64,000 bases of DNA from JAHOYW01 sp963664605 (GTDB lineage Bacteria > Verrucomicrobiota > Lentisphaeria > Victivallales > Victivallaceae), in contig OY761536.1 in NCBI GenBank assembly GCA_963664605.1, positions 1,798,001 through 1,862,000 of the forward strand. Direction: 5' to 3'. The position numbers and the translations under genes were made by a program. This document shows, one piece after another, positions 17,138 to 25,267 of the stretch (position 1 is the stretch's first letter; every line of letters begins with the position of its first letter). The notes below the pieces were generated by a model, which was not told where the DNA came from, did not search any database, and saw nothing but the letters and a program-made list of their open reading frames with translations.

Positions 17138-18535
17138 ATGGAAGTTAAAGATTTTGGTTTTAAGCATCTCGGTAAACTCAAGCCGAAGCGAAGCACGGAT
17201 ATCCCATCCTCCCGGTTGGGCGTGGGGTTCGAAACGCTTGACCGGGATATGTGGGATGTTGACCAGGCATGGCCGGTATTGAACGATCTGGGTGTGAAAT
17301 GGGCGCGGGTACAGACCGGTTGGGCTAAGACGGAAAAAGAGAAAGGCATCTACGATTTCAAGTGGCTGGACGAGATTGTCGACAAACTGATCGAGCGCGG
17401 CGTGCAGCCTTGGTTTAGTGTAAGTTACGGCAATAAATTATACACACCCGCCGCTTCCGGCGATGGCGTGGGGTATGTACCGATCTATACTGAAGAGGAA
17501 CGGAAAGGCTGGACGGCATACGTGAAAGCGTTGACGCGCCATTACCGGAACCGGATCACCCATTACGAGATATGGAACGAACCGGACATCGGCTTTTTTA
17601 AGCCGAAACCGGATCCGGTACTGTATATGGACCTTGTTCAGCTGACCGCTGGCGCGATTAAAACGGAATTTTCAGAAGCGGTCATAGTCGGTGGCGCGTT
17701 TGCACGCGCCATGCATCCATCCGGTTTCGAATTTGTGGAAAAATGTCTCGATTGCGGGTTCGCCGATTATATTGACATTGTCAGTTACCACGGTTATAAG
17801 TATCTGCCGGAACAGTATGCGGAACAGGAATTTCCCGCTTACCGGCATCTTTTAAACCGGTACAAACCAAGCCTGAAGTACTGGCAGGGTGAAACTGGTT
17901 GTCCCTCCAGAGTTCCGGATGGCAATAAACAGGCGCTGGCTGAAATGGAGGTGAGCGAGGATATTCAGGCCAGGTGGCTGACCCGACGTGTCCTCCTTGA
18001 ATTGGGGGTTGGTGCAGATATGGTCAGTTACTTTTCGATGGGTGATTTCAGCAAGTATCTGTTTGACGGCGAGCTTGGCTACACGAGCCATTATGGACTT
18101 CTCCGTCTGAATGACGGTACGCCCAAGCCCTCCTATTACGCTCTCCAGAGCCTGGCAGCATTGCTTTATGATCCCCTTGAGGTTGCTGCCGGACGCACTT
18201 TATTCAGGATGCAGACCGGCGATGATGCCAATGCCGTTACCCGTGAACAGGCAGCGGCCGCCTTGCAGGTGAACCTTGTCCGTGATGATATTCCTGTACA
18301 GGCATGGTGGCTGTGCGAGGAAGTGCCAAAAGATCCCGTATGGAAGAGTATCACCATGTATTACTGGATCGACAGTAGTTTGAAGCTGGACAATCCGGTT
18401 CTAATTAATCCGGTTGCGCAGGATGTCTATGAACTCGAACTGAAACGCAACTGCAATATGAATGAGTTCGCCAACCTGCCTATTTCGAATTCGCCAATGC
18501 TTATTACCGACCGGTCTATCGTTGATATAAAATGA
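17138..18535 (+). CDS. GH39-like beta-xylosidase, cytoplasmic
   Basis: A 465-residue clan A glycosidase. YEIWNEPDIGFF carries the acid/base Glu at ~148, and KYWQGETGCPS the nucleophile Glu at ~252; the early barrel strand GVKWARVQTGW also fits GH39 and its relatives. There is no signal peptide. With the GH10 enzyme it would convert oligosaccharides to monosaccharides. A GGAAC purine stretch precedes the ATG. Base composition is clearly higher in GC than its neighbours (hand counts of three 60-base lines give 50-57 percent, against 32 percent for one line in the GH10 gene), and the codon choice (ctg, gcg, cgg) differs too. This gene probably arrived separately. Another GH5/GH39-like clan A family is the main alternative. 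Confidence 0.82.
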   Translation: MEVKDFGFKHLGKLKPKRSTDIPSSRLGVGFETLDRDMWDVDQAWPVLNDLGVKWARVQTGWAKTEKEKGIYDFKWLDEIVDKLIERGVQPWFSVSYGNKLYTPAASGDGVGYVPIYTEEERKGWTAYVKALTRHYRNRITHYEIWNEPDIGFFKPKPDPVLYMDLVQLTAGAIKTEFSEAVIVGGAFARAMHPSGFEFVEKCLDCGFADYIDIVSYHGYKYLPEQYAEQEFPAYRHLLNRYKPSLKYWQGETGCPSRVPDGNKQALAEMEVSEDIQARWLTRRVLLELGVGADMVSYFSMGDFSKYLFDGELGYTSHYGLLRLNDGTPKPSYYALQSLAALLYDPLEVAAGRTLFRMQTGDDANAVTREQAAAALQVNLVRDDIPVQAWWLCEEVPKDPVWKSITMYYWIDSSLKLDNPVLINPVAQDVYELELKRNCNMNEFANLPISNSPMLITDRSIVDIK

Positions 18536-18594
18536 TAAACGTTCGTTTGATTAGAAAGCAAATAATAAAGCTGTTTACTAAAAAGGAAACAAGA

Positions 18595-20562
18595 ATGCTA
18601 TACAAAATAAAATCCTCCCTGATTCTTGCTGCAATCCTGATTCTGCCTGGAATATCCGGACAGGCCGCAAAATCTCCTAACTGGAAATATGCCTATCAAT
18701 TCCCCCATGGTGCTCCGGGCCCTCTGATAATCAATAAAGGATATGCCTACATCCTGAACGGCTGGACTCGCGGTGATTTGGTGCAGGCTTATGACATCCA
18801 CAACATAAAATCTCCTTTTTATGCAGGTGGCATCCCCGGGCGCGGTTACCCGTTGCAGGGGGTATTCAGTAAGAACGGAAAATATCTATATATAAGCACC
18901 TGGTTTTCTCTGATGGTAATTGATGTTAGTAAATCATCCGAAATGAAAACAGTTCGCGCCATGTCCTTCGGCTTTCCATACGGAGACGCGGGTCCAATAA
19001 CAGTTTTTCAAGATAAACTGTTTATGGGAGGGAAACGAGGCGGCGGTATCCGCATATTTGATATCAAACAACCAGACGCTCCGTTAATAACTGCCTGGTA
19101 CCCCAAATATGGAGCTGTTGTAAACTTGCTTTCTTCCGAAAAGCTGTTATTAATCCAGCCAAAGCGCAAAGCTCTTATTATTTGCTTGCTGGAGGGTTCT
19201 AAACTGACTGAAGTTTCAAGCCTCAAAATTCCGGTTCGAAGCAGTCTTCTGCTTAAAGGCAACACTTTGTATTGTGTTTATCGTAATATCCTGCATATTT
19301 ACGATCTGACGATTCCTTCCAAACCAGTAGAAATAAAAATTGGGAAAATACCAGCCTTATCCATTGTTGGCTTCATTAATAAGCAGCAAATACTGGTAAA
19401 AACAAATAAAAATAAGTTGACAGTCTACGAACTAAAAAATCCACTATCGCCCAAAAGACAAAGAGAAATAAAGTTAGATCAGGAAAATCAATTATACGGA
19501 CAGGTAAAAATTCAAGGAAACCAGCTTTTTTGTATCGATACGAGCAAAAGTGCACTCGTTAGTTATGATATCAGTGGGAAAGTCATCAAAAAACTCGGCC
19601 TGGCAAACTATGTTCGCAACGAATGCCGCTTGGAAATCGGTGAAAAATATGCATGGTCGTTTTCTCGAGACAAAGGAACACTAAGGGCCAGAGCTACCAG
19701 TTTATCAAAACCTGGAATAACCCCTGTCGTGTTTTCTGTTGATATTGGCAATATAAAAAAGCAAAATTATATGAAGGTTTATGATGTATTCCGGGCTGGG
19801 GCTGGTAAGAAGATTGGTGATTTTTTATTAATGGGAGACGGCTTGGTTGATATATCAAACCTTCAAACCCCCAAAATAATTAAGCCTGCATCCATGCCGG
19901 CCATTTCAATTACCATAAAAAATAATCTGGCATTTCTTGCTCAAGGCAAACAAATGACCATTTTGGACATATCCAAACTCCCCGCGATAAAAACGCTTGC
20001 CACATATATTCCTGCGGGCAAAGGAAACCATATTGCCGATATTATAGTCGAAGATCGTTATGCTTATCTGATTAATAACGCCAGTGCCGGACGCAAAAAT
20101 CCAAACGATAAAATTAAACCAAGTTTAATGATTGTTGATATACTCAACCCGGAAAAACCGGTATTGAAAGGCTCCTGTTATATCTCACCATGTATTAGCG
20201 GCGCTAAAAAAGGTAACTACCTATACCTCGGGGGCCTAAGCAGATCTGACGGAGCTGGAGATATAGAGATCATTGACATATCAAGGCCTGATTCTCCAAA
20301 AGTTATTAAACACCTTGATGACGACAATCTGCTCGCCACAAGCTCTTATCGTGTCAAAATTCGCGGGAATCGATTGTTTCTAACTGACAGTATGCGTGGG
20401 ATTAAGGAATTAGATATCAGTAATCCATTAAATCCTAAATATATTCGCTCATATTTTGGTCCCACTGCCACCAGTTCATCGTATACAGACTTCGAATTTG
20501 CAGGCAACAAAATATATGGTCAACGCTATTCCCAGATAGATGTATGGGAAATAGGCAAATAA
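18595..20562 (+). CDS. Secreted LVIVD-repeat beta-propeller protein (large)
   Basis: I choose ATG 18595 because AAAAGGAAA lies 7-12 bp upstream and the product then begins with a clear signal peptide (MLYKIKSSLILAAILILPGI, cleavage near GQAAK). The upstream in-frame ATG at 18532 would overlap the GH39 gene. The 655-residue mature region consists of LVIVD-type blades, each with an AY/LYIxxG strand and a (V/I)xDIS-(N/K)P motif: LMVIDVSKSSE, IRIFDIKQPDAP, LMIVDILNPEKP, IEIIDISRPDSP, IKELDISNPLNP. Such propellers are extracellular and thought to mediate binding; no catalytic signature is visible. It is followed by a shorter paralogue 10 bp downstream. Confidence 0.8.
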   Translation: MLYKIKSSLILAAILILPGISGQAAKSPNWKYAYQFPHGAPGPLIINKGYAYILNGWTRGDLVQAYDIHNIKSPFYAGGIPGRGYPLQGVFSKNGKYLYISTWFSLMVIDVSKSSEMKTVRAMSFGFPYGDAGPITVFQDKLFMGGKRGGGIRIFDIKQPDAPLITAWYPKYGAVVNLLSSEKLLLIQPKRKALIICLLEGSKLTEVSSLKIPVRSSLLLKGNTLYCVYRNILHIYDLTIPSKPVEIKIGKIPALSIVGFINKQQILVKTNKNKLTVYELKNPLSPKRQREIKLDQENQLYGQVKIQGNQLFCIDTSKSALVSYDISGKVIKKLGLANYVRNECRLEIGEKYAWSFSRDKGTLRARATSLSKPGITPVVFSVDIGNIKKQNYMKVYDVFRAGAGKKIGDFLLMGDGLVDISNLQTPKIIKPASMPAISITIKNNLAFLAQGKQMTILDISKLPAIKTLATYIPAGKGNHIADIIVEDRYAYLINNASAGRKNPNDKIKPSLMIVDILNPEKPVLKGSCYISPCISGAKKGNYLYLGGLSRSDGAGDIEIIDISRPDSPKVIKHLDDDNLLATSSYRVKIRGNRLFLTDSMRGIKELDISNPLNPKYIRSYFGPTATSSSYTDFEFAGNKIYGQRYSQIDVWEIGK

Positions 20563-20572
20563 CTTAACGAAA

Positions 20573-21706
20573 ATGGACTTACAAAATATGAAAAACAAAT
20601 ACAACATATTCTTTTTGGTTTTAGGATTGCTTCTTGGCACTATAGTAACAGTAAGAGCACAACAATTAAAAGCTCCGGAATACGGGAGGGGGTATGACAT
20701 AGGCACAACTTCCAGCGGCATTACAATTAAAGGAAATGTTCTATACATGACCTGGTCTTCTATTGCAGCCAGAAAAAAACGTTGGCTGGTTGCTGTCGAC
20801 ATCAGCAATCCCGCAACTCCTAAACTTTTGTCCAAGCTATCGCTTCCGGGATTTCCGCAAGATTTGAGTATAAGCGCTTCGTGTGCTTATGTTGTTAACG
20901 GACAGGATATGATTATTATAGATATCTCCTCGCCAAAAGCTTTGAAACGATTAAAGAATATGCGTATAAGCACAGACCCGCTAAAAGGGCCGCAGGGCAT
21001 AGAAATACTTGGTAAAACCGCTTGGCTGGCATGTCGTAGAGGTGGAATAATGACTATTGATATTTCTAATCCGAAAATACCGAAAAAACTTGCTCATTGC
21101 CCTGTAAAAGGTTTCGTTCGGGATTTAAGCACAGATGGAAAAAGAATTTATGCTGCTCTTGATACTCGAGGCTTCGCTATAATCAATATTGCTGACTCTA
21201 AACCTGAAATTATTAAGCAAATGAAGACTCCGACAGGCAGTATCGGCCGCATTTGCGTTCAAGCCAACATTGCCTATATGGCTGGCGGAGAAGATGTTGT
21301 CATTTGTGTATCAGTAAAAAATCCAGATAAGCCGGCTTTGCTGGGCTCCTCTTCTGACCGGCACAGCCTGTCCCCTCTTTTTGGCGTTTATAGCCATGAT
21401 CTGGTATTATATCGCGGGGGAAACGGTAAGTTATTCGCATGTGTCGCCGATGGCGAGGGAGGATTAAACATTTCAAATGTGAACGACACTGCCAATCCCA
21501 ACTTCTGCAGTGCCTTGATGACAGGTGTAAGAAACGGGAATTCAAATCGGGCAAGCTCTATTGCTGCAAAAGGCAATTTTCTCTTTCTGAATGATGATTC
21601 ATTTGGTTTGCGGATCTGTGATATAAGTAATCCAATTAAGCCAAAACTTGTTGGTAATGGTCTTAATTTAAAAACCATTATAGCATTGCCAATTAATAAA
21701 AGATAA
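20573..21706 (+). CDS. Secreted LVIVD-repeat beta-propeller protein (small)
   Basis: A 377-residue protein with a signal peptide (IFFLVLGLLLGTIVTVRA). The start may be ATG 20573 or ATG 20588; neither has a good ribosome site. Repeating blades carry the LVIVD signature: LVAVDISNPATPK, MIIIDISSPKALK, IMTIDISNPKIPK, LNISNVNDTANPN, LRICDISNPIKPK. That amounts to about six blades, enough for one complete propeller. It is clearly related to the preceding gene, so the pair probably arose by duplication. Binding of the target glycan or assembly of a surface complex is possible; no enzyme motif is visible. Confidence 0.78.
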   Translation: MDLQNMKNKYNIFFLVLGLLLGTIVTVRAQQLKAPEYGRGYDIGTTSSGITIKGNVLYMTWSSIAARKKRWLVAVDISNPATPKLLSKLSLPGFPQDLSISASCAYVVNGQDMIIIDISSPKALKRLKNMRISTDPLKGPQGIEILGKTAWLACRRGGIMTIDISNPKIPKKLAHCPVKGFVRDLSTDGKRIYAALDTRGFAIINIADSKPEIIKQMKTPTGSIGRICVQANIAYMAGGEDVVICVSVKNPDKPALLGSSSDRHSLSPLFGVYSHDLVLYRGGNGKLFACVADGEGGLNISNVNDTANPNFCSALMTGVRNGNSNRASSIAAKGNFLFLNDDSFGLRICDISNPIKPKLVGNGLNLKTIIALPINKR

Positions 21707-21735
21707 AGTTGTTAATAAAAAACAGGAGACACAAA

Positions 21736-22749
21736 ATGAAAATCGCCAACACTATTATAATAGCAGTTTTAACCTTTACTGCTATAACGTCAATTGCAGC
21801 TGAAACGTATAAAGAAGCTTTTGAAAAAGGTATGGCTGAATATAAGTCCAGAAAATATAAGGAAGCAGCAGTTACACTTAGTGAAGCCGCAAAACTGGCA
21901 GGAACTCCCGATGAAAAATTCTCTTCACAGTCTTATCAGGGATATTCTTTACAAAGAATGTATAAATATGCTGAAGCCGCAAAACTTTTTAATGAGCTTT
22001 CAAAAGTTGAAAAACTTTCTCCAGCTCAAAGAGATAAGGCTTTTGGCAATTACCTGAATACTATTTATCGCGCTAAAAAATATGTAGATATTATTGCTGT
22101 TGCGGAAAAAACGATAGCTGATGATAAAGCTTCTGATGCCATGAAAACTAGTGCCGTTATTGCAGCGTGTAAGGTTTCTGATAAAATAAAAAAATATGAT
22201 GACAAGATAAAGTGGGCTAAAAAACTTCAGGAAATCAATCCCAAAGGTATTTGGTATAATTGGAGCTTGATCTACCAGGCGCAAGCATTACGTAAACAGA
22301 AAAAATACAAAGAAGCTGAAGATATTCTAAGTAAAGATGCTATCGCGAAAATGCACCGCTATCGTCAGGGGGACGCATATTTGGAGCGCGCAAATATAAA
22401 GAATGCTGAAAAAAAATATAAAGAAGCTATTATTGAATATACTGCGGTTTATAATATTCAGCATGGGAAACTATACAACAAATGTTCTGCGCTTGTTTCA
22501 ATAATTGATAGACTGGATTATATGAGCAAACCGGAGGAAGCAGAGGTTTGGATTGGAAGAATTGATTCTATTAAAAATAAATACTGGAAGGCGAAAGCAA
22601 TGAAATCTTATGCTAAGTTTCTGCAGAAACAAAATAAGCTGAAAGAAGCAAAAGAAAAATGGGAAGAATGCAAGGAATTAGGTAAATGGCATAGAAAAGA
22701 AGCTGATAAACAAATTGATGCAATAGACAAGAAACTCGAAGCTAAATGA
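21736..22749 (+). CDS. Exported TPR-repeat protein, last gene of the first cassette
   Basis: ATG 21736 is preceded by CAGGAG at a good distance, and the product begins with a signal peptide (MKIANTIIIAVLTFTAITSI, cleavage after AA). An upstream in-frame TTG at 21709 is less likely. The 337 residues are almost entirely helical and lysine-rich, with tetratricopeptide-type repeats (EYKSRKYKEAAVTLSEAAKL, MYKYAEAAKLFNELSKV, QKKYKEAEDILSKDA, EKKYKEAIIEYTAVYNI, QNKLKEAKEKWEECKEL). TPR proteins assemble complexes; here the likely partners are the secreted propellers and DUF4838 proteins. Two hairpins follow directly, so this gene ends the operon. Confidence 0.78.
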   Translation: MKIANTIIIAVLTFTAITSIAAETYKEAFEKGMAEYKSRKYKEAAVTLSEAAKLAGTPDEKFSSQSYQGYSLQRMYKYAEAAKLFNELSKVEKLSPAQRDKAFGNYLNTIYRAKKYVDIIAVAEKTIADDKASDAMKTSAVIAACKVSDKIKKYDDKIKWAKKLQEINPKGIWYNWSLIYQAQALRKQKKYKEAEDILSKDAIAKMHRYRQGDAYLERANIKNAEKKYKEAIIEYTAVYNIQHGKLYNKCSALVSIIDRLDYMSKPEEAEVWIGRIDSIKNKYWKAKAMKSYAKFLQKQNKLKEAKEKWEECKELGKWHRKEADKQIDAIDKKLEAK

Positions 22750-22766
22750 TTAAAAAAATATTTTTA

Positions 22767-22797
22767 AAGTCGGGATCTGTAATTCAGATTCCGACTT
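22767..22797. terminator. First hairpin after the TPR gene
   Basis: AAGTCGG-g-ATCTG (22767-22779) pairs with CAGAT-t-CCGACTT (22785-22797) in a 13-bp stem with one G-T pair and a 5-nt loop, 18 bp after the TPR stop. T-runs lie on the upstream side (22761-22765 and earlier), so it may end minus-strand transcripts better than plus-strand ones. Confidence 0.6.
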
Positions 22798-22900
22798 GTT
22801 ATGCTGAAGTGTTCGATTTGGAAGTATTGTCCTTGAATTTCAGTGGAAGGGCTGTCAGCAGGTATCGTTTGAAGAGAATATAAAGTTTTTTAAAGCTGAT

Positions 22901-22954
22901 AAAGGCGTGCCGGAAATGGTGTTTTTTACACCGTTTCCGGCACGCCTTTTTTTT
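22901..22954 (+). terminator. Strong rho-independent terminator closing the first cassette
   Basis: A 22-bp GC-rich stem (22901-22922 with 22928-22949, one G-T wobble), a 5-T loop and a run of T to 22954. This is the strongest intrinsic terminator in the window. The A-rich start of the left arm would also allow some function on the minus strand. Confidence 0.9.
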
Positions 22955-22976
22955 ATCCTCAAAACGGCTCGGGAAA

Positions 22977-23287
22977 ATGTCCGCGCCCGAAAAAATCACA
23001 CAATATGAACTAAAAACCAAAAAGATTAAAATAAAAAAACGTGTGATGGACAATTTCCATACTTTGAGAAAACTGGAAAAACTGGCAGAAAAAGCAATTG
23101 ACGTGTTGAACCAGAGCTGAGAAACTCGTTCACGCTCTGAATCCAGCTTGCTGCCAAAAGTTTGCAGATAATATTGGCCCGGAAAGAAGAAAAGCTTCAA
23201 GACACACTTATGAATGAGCTGATTGCCGTTCTTAAAGAAATAACAAAATTTCTGATAGGTCCAAACCGCTCTTTTAAATCGGAATAG
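22977..23287 (+). pseudogene. Decayed small helical gene, frameshifted and with internal stop
   Basis: From ATG 22977 a 47-codon reading with a typical amphipathic composition (MDNFHTLRKLEKLAEKAIDV) stops at TGA 23118-23120. The neighbouring frame continues the same helical style from about 23114 (ELRNSFTL), crosses a TGA at 23138-23140 and reads on as QLAAKSLQIILARKEEKLQD to TAG 23285-23287. Joined, they make a plausible ~100-residue coiled-coil protein, so I call a pseudogene with one frameshift and one nonsense codon. The family is not recognised; it has the look of a small mobile-element or phage protein. This covers most of the 670-bp gap between 22750 and 23419. A 133-codon open frame on the opposite strand is rejected. 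Confidence 0.45.
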
Positions 23288-23419
23288 AAAATACCAGTGG
23301 AAATATTACAAAGAAATAAAAAACAGGAAGAAACATCTATTAGGTAATAGACATGCGGTAAGGGCTGATCGCACAAAACCGCCCGGTTAACTAAAAATCA
23401 TAAAAAAGAGGTTAACAAT

Positions 23420-23653
23420 ATGACTCTAAACAAAATTTTTGCTGATTCCGGGGAGTTCATGGACTGGCTGGCACACAATTGTTACAGCAGTGCTGAATTT
23501 GGGAATGGCAGTATTCAGCATAATCCTGATTGTGAGCTTGAATCGATAATATCCCATGCAGCTTTGAATGAAGAGTTCGATGACAATTTATCTCAAATGA
23601 TAATTGAAAACGGGAAACTATGTAAGTGCAAAAATTTGAGGTCTTTAAATTGA
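23420..23653 (+). CDS. Small hypothetical protein, 77 residues
   Basis: An ATG with AGAGG about 9 bp upstream opens a 77-codon frame. The product is acidic and soluble (MTLNKIFADSGEFMDWLAHN start, several cysteines including CKCKNL near the end), without signal peptide or membrane segment. I recognise no family. It lies between two decayed genes in front of the second cassette and could itself be a remnant. Coding is supported only by the ribosome site and the ordinary amino acid composition. Confidence 0.4.
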   Translation: MTLNKIFADSGEFMDWLAHNCYSSAEFGNGSIQHNPDCELESIISHAALNEEFDDNLSQMIIENGKLCKCKNLRSLN

Positions 23654-23707
23654 TTCTATCGCACATTTTGGGAAATTTATTTTAGAATAAAAAAGAGGAG
23701 TTTAAGG

Positions 23708-23921
23708 ATGAAAAAAAATTATCAAAAAAATAACTATGTATGCTTTTTTATTCGTTATTATTCCTGCGGTTGATGGTGAAGATATGGCAGAAGTTGCCAA
23801 GCAAAAACCATATATGATTTTTAGGATTATTTTTTTTATGTTTATTTTGTGTTTTTTGAACTTTTTTTTACTTTTAGTGTTGACTTATCAAAATTTTACC
23901 ATTATACTAAATTGTAAATAA
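23708..23921 (+). pseudogene. Short membrane/exported ORF with frameshift in an A-tract
   Basis: ATG 23708 has AAGGA just upstream but its frame closes after 21 codons. Removing one A from the eight-A run at 23711-23718 gives MKKIIKKITMYAFLFVIIPA, a convincing signal-peptide start, joined in frame to the reading that continues to TAA 23919-23921. That reading includes a second very hydrophobic segment (FMFILCFLNFFLLLVL). Its 3' end overlaps the promoter of the ROK gene, which suggests the downstream half is no longer under coding constraint. It is either a broken gene, a slippage-switched gene or a sequencing error. No family is recognised. Confidence 0.4.
23880..23908 (+). promoter_or_regulatory. 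Sigma-70-type promoter of the ROK regulator gene
   Basis: TTGACT (23880-23885), a 17-bp spacer and TATACT (23903-23908), 32 bp before the TTG start at 23941. The match is one base off consensus in each box. Confidence 0.65.
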
Positions 23922-23940
23922 AAAAAAAGAGGTTATTCAT

Positions 23941-25188
23941 TTGAATAATAAGTTAATAAAATATTTAAATGTTTTATCAGGTAGAAAAAGACTTTACTTT
24001 TTGAAGCTCTTTCGATTGATTTGGAATGATAATGGTATTACCAGAAATGAATTAATGCAAAAGACAGGTCTTAGTAAAACTAAGATAATCAATGATGTTA
24101 ATATTTTAATAAAGCAAGGTATTCTACAAGAAGGAGCATTTGGCTACAAAGAAGCCGGAAGACGACCAGCGACATTACATTTTAAGCCAGATTCGTTTTT
24201 TACTATAGGGATTGATTTATATGGAGAAGGATTTTATTCAGAGACTGTTAATGTCGGAATATATAATGCTGCATGTGAATTAATTTCAGAGGCAAAGATC
24301 GAAGCAAAAAGCGATATCCAATCACCCGATACTAAACTTGCCCCAATTCTGAAACTTATATCAAAACTTCTTAAAGAAAATAACATTTCTGGAGAAAGTA
24401 TATTGTGTTATGGCTGTGCTCTTCCCGGTTTTTTAAAATATGATACTGGTGAAATAAAATGGTCTAGTGCATTTTATGGAAATGGGAATTTTCAGTTAGG
24501 ACAATTTTTTTATGAACATTTTGGAAAAAGGTGTTTCCCTGAAAACGATGCTAATCTTTTTGCTGTTGCCGAAAAACGCTGGGGACAGGCTACTGACATG
24601 AAAAATTTCCTAAGAATAACAGACCGTTGTGGTATGGGAATATTTATAAATGAGAGGTTATTTCGCGGGCAACATGGTTTTGCAGGAGAGTTTGGAGCCA
24701 TGCAAATAAATGAAAGAGGCCCGTTAGGGAAAGATGGTCGTGTAGGAACCGTTGAAAGTCTTGCTTCATTCAGACATATTTTTAATTCAGTAAATGCCGT
24801 ATTACAACAGGACGGATATTGCAAAGTTAAAGATTTTATGTCATCAGAACATTCTCATTTACGTCTAGATATGATCATTAAAGCAGCTAATGCTGGAGAT
24901 CCTCTATGTGAACGACTTTTTAATGAGTATTTTGATGCCATGGGACGTGGAATTATTAATCTTGTCTACCTATTTGATCCGGAAGCGGTTTTTCTTCCCG
25001 CATGGATAAACCAACTTTCTGAAAATTATCTCAATCGGATAAAAAAAATAATGGGTCATCTTAATATTCACTATAACTGGGAACAGGACGTTAAAATATT
25101 GTCTGCAGATGAAAGGAGCGACAAACTTGTGGCAGCGTCTGTATTTCAAGCAGTTGACACTTTTTTTGAAACTGAAATAAATAGTTAG
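23941..25188 (+). CDS. ROK-family transcriptional regulator (NagC/XylR type) lacking zinc ligands
   Basis: A 415-residue protein starting at TTG 23941, with AGAGG upstream. Residues ~15-65 form a winged helix (ITRNELMQKTGLSKTKIIND). The rest is the ROK actin-like fold: FTIGIDLYGEG (phosphate 1), a sugar-contact segment ENDANLFAVAEKRWG, and CGMGIFINERLFRGQHGFAGEFG. The usual zinc site is gone: the His after GExG is Ala (GEFGAM), and the CxCGxxGCxE stretch reads GPLGKDGRVGTVESLAS without any cysteine. Sugar-binding residues remain. It probably acts as a sugar-responsive repressor of the second cassette, whose pseudopilin starts 79 bp downstream behind a 19-bp palindrome. Confidence 0.88.
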   Translation: MNNKLIKYLNVLSGRKRLYFLKLFRLIWNDNGITRNELMQKTGLSKTKIINDVNILIKQGILQEGAFGYKEAGRRPATLHFKPDSFFTIGIDLYGEGFYSETVNVGIYNAACELISEAKIEAKSDIQSPDTKLAPILKLISKLLKENNISGESILCYGCALPGFLKYDTGEIKWSSAFYGNGNFQLGQFFYEHFGKRCFPENDANLFAVAEKRWGQATDMKNFLRITDRCGMGIFINERLFRGQHGFAGEFGAMQINERGPLGKDGRVGTVESLASFRHIFNSVNAVLQQDGYCKVKDFMSSEHSHLRLDMIIKAANAGDPLCERLFNEYFDAMGRGIINLVYLFDPEAVFLPAWINQLSENYLNRIKKIMGHLNIHYNWEQDVKILSADERSDKLVAASVFQAVDTFFETEINS

Positions 25189-25210
25189 TTAATTAAAATT
25201 AATGAAATGT

Positions 25211-25229
25211 AATCTGTATAATACAGATT
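25211..25229. promoter_or_regulatory. Perfect 19-bp palindrome over a TATAAT box, upstream of the second pseudopilin
   Basis: AATCTGTAT (25211-25219), a central A and ATACAGATT (25221-25229) are exact reverse complements. The centre contains TATAAT (25217-25222), so a bound dimer would cover the -10 region. No convincing -35 box lies 17 bp upstream, so the promoter could be weak or activator-dependent. The ROK regulator encoded just upstream is the obvious candidate ligand. Confidence 0.65.
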
Positions 25230-25267
25230 TAGTAATAAATGTTTAATATATTAACCCGGAGGGAAAA

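Noticed and set aside
22799..23200. A 133-codon open frame on the minus strand
   Set aside because: It runs through the strong terminator at 22901-22954, has no ribosome site and has a Phe/Ser-rich antisense composition. The plus strand shows more protein-like, though broken, readings here.
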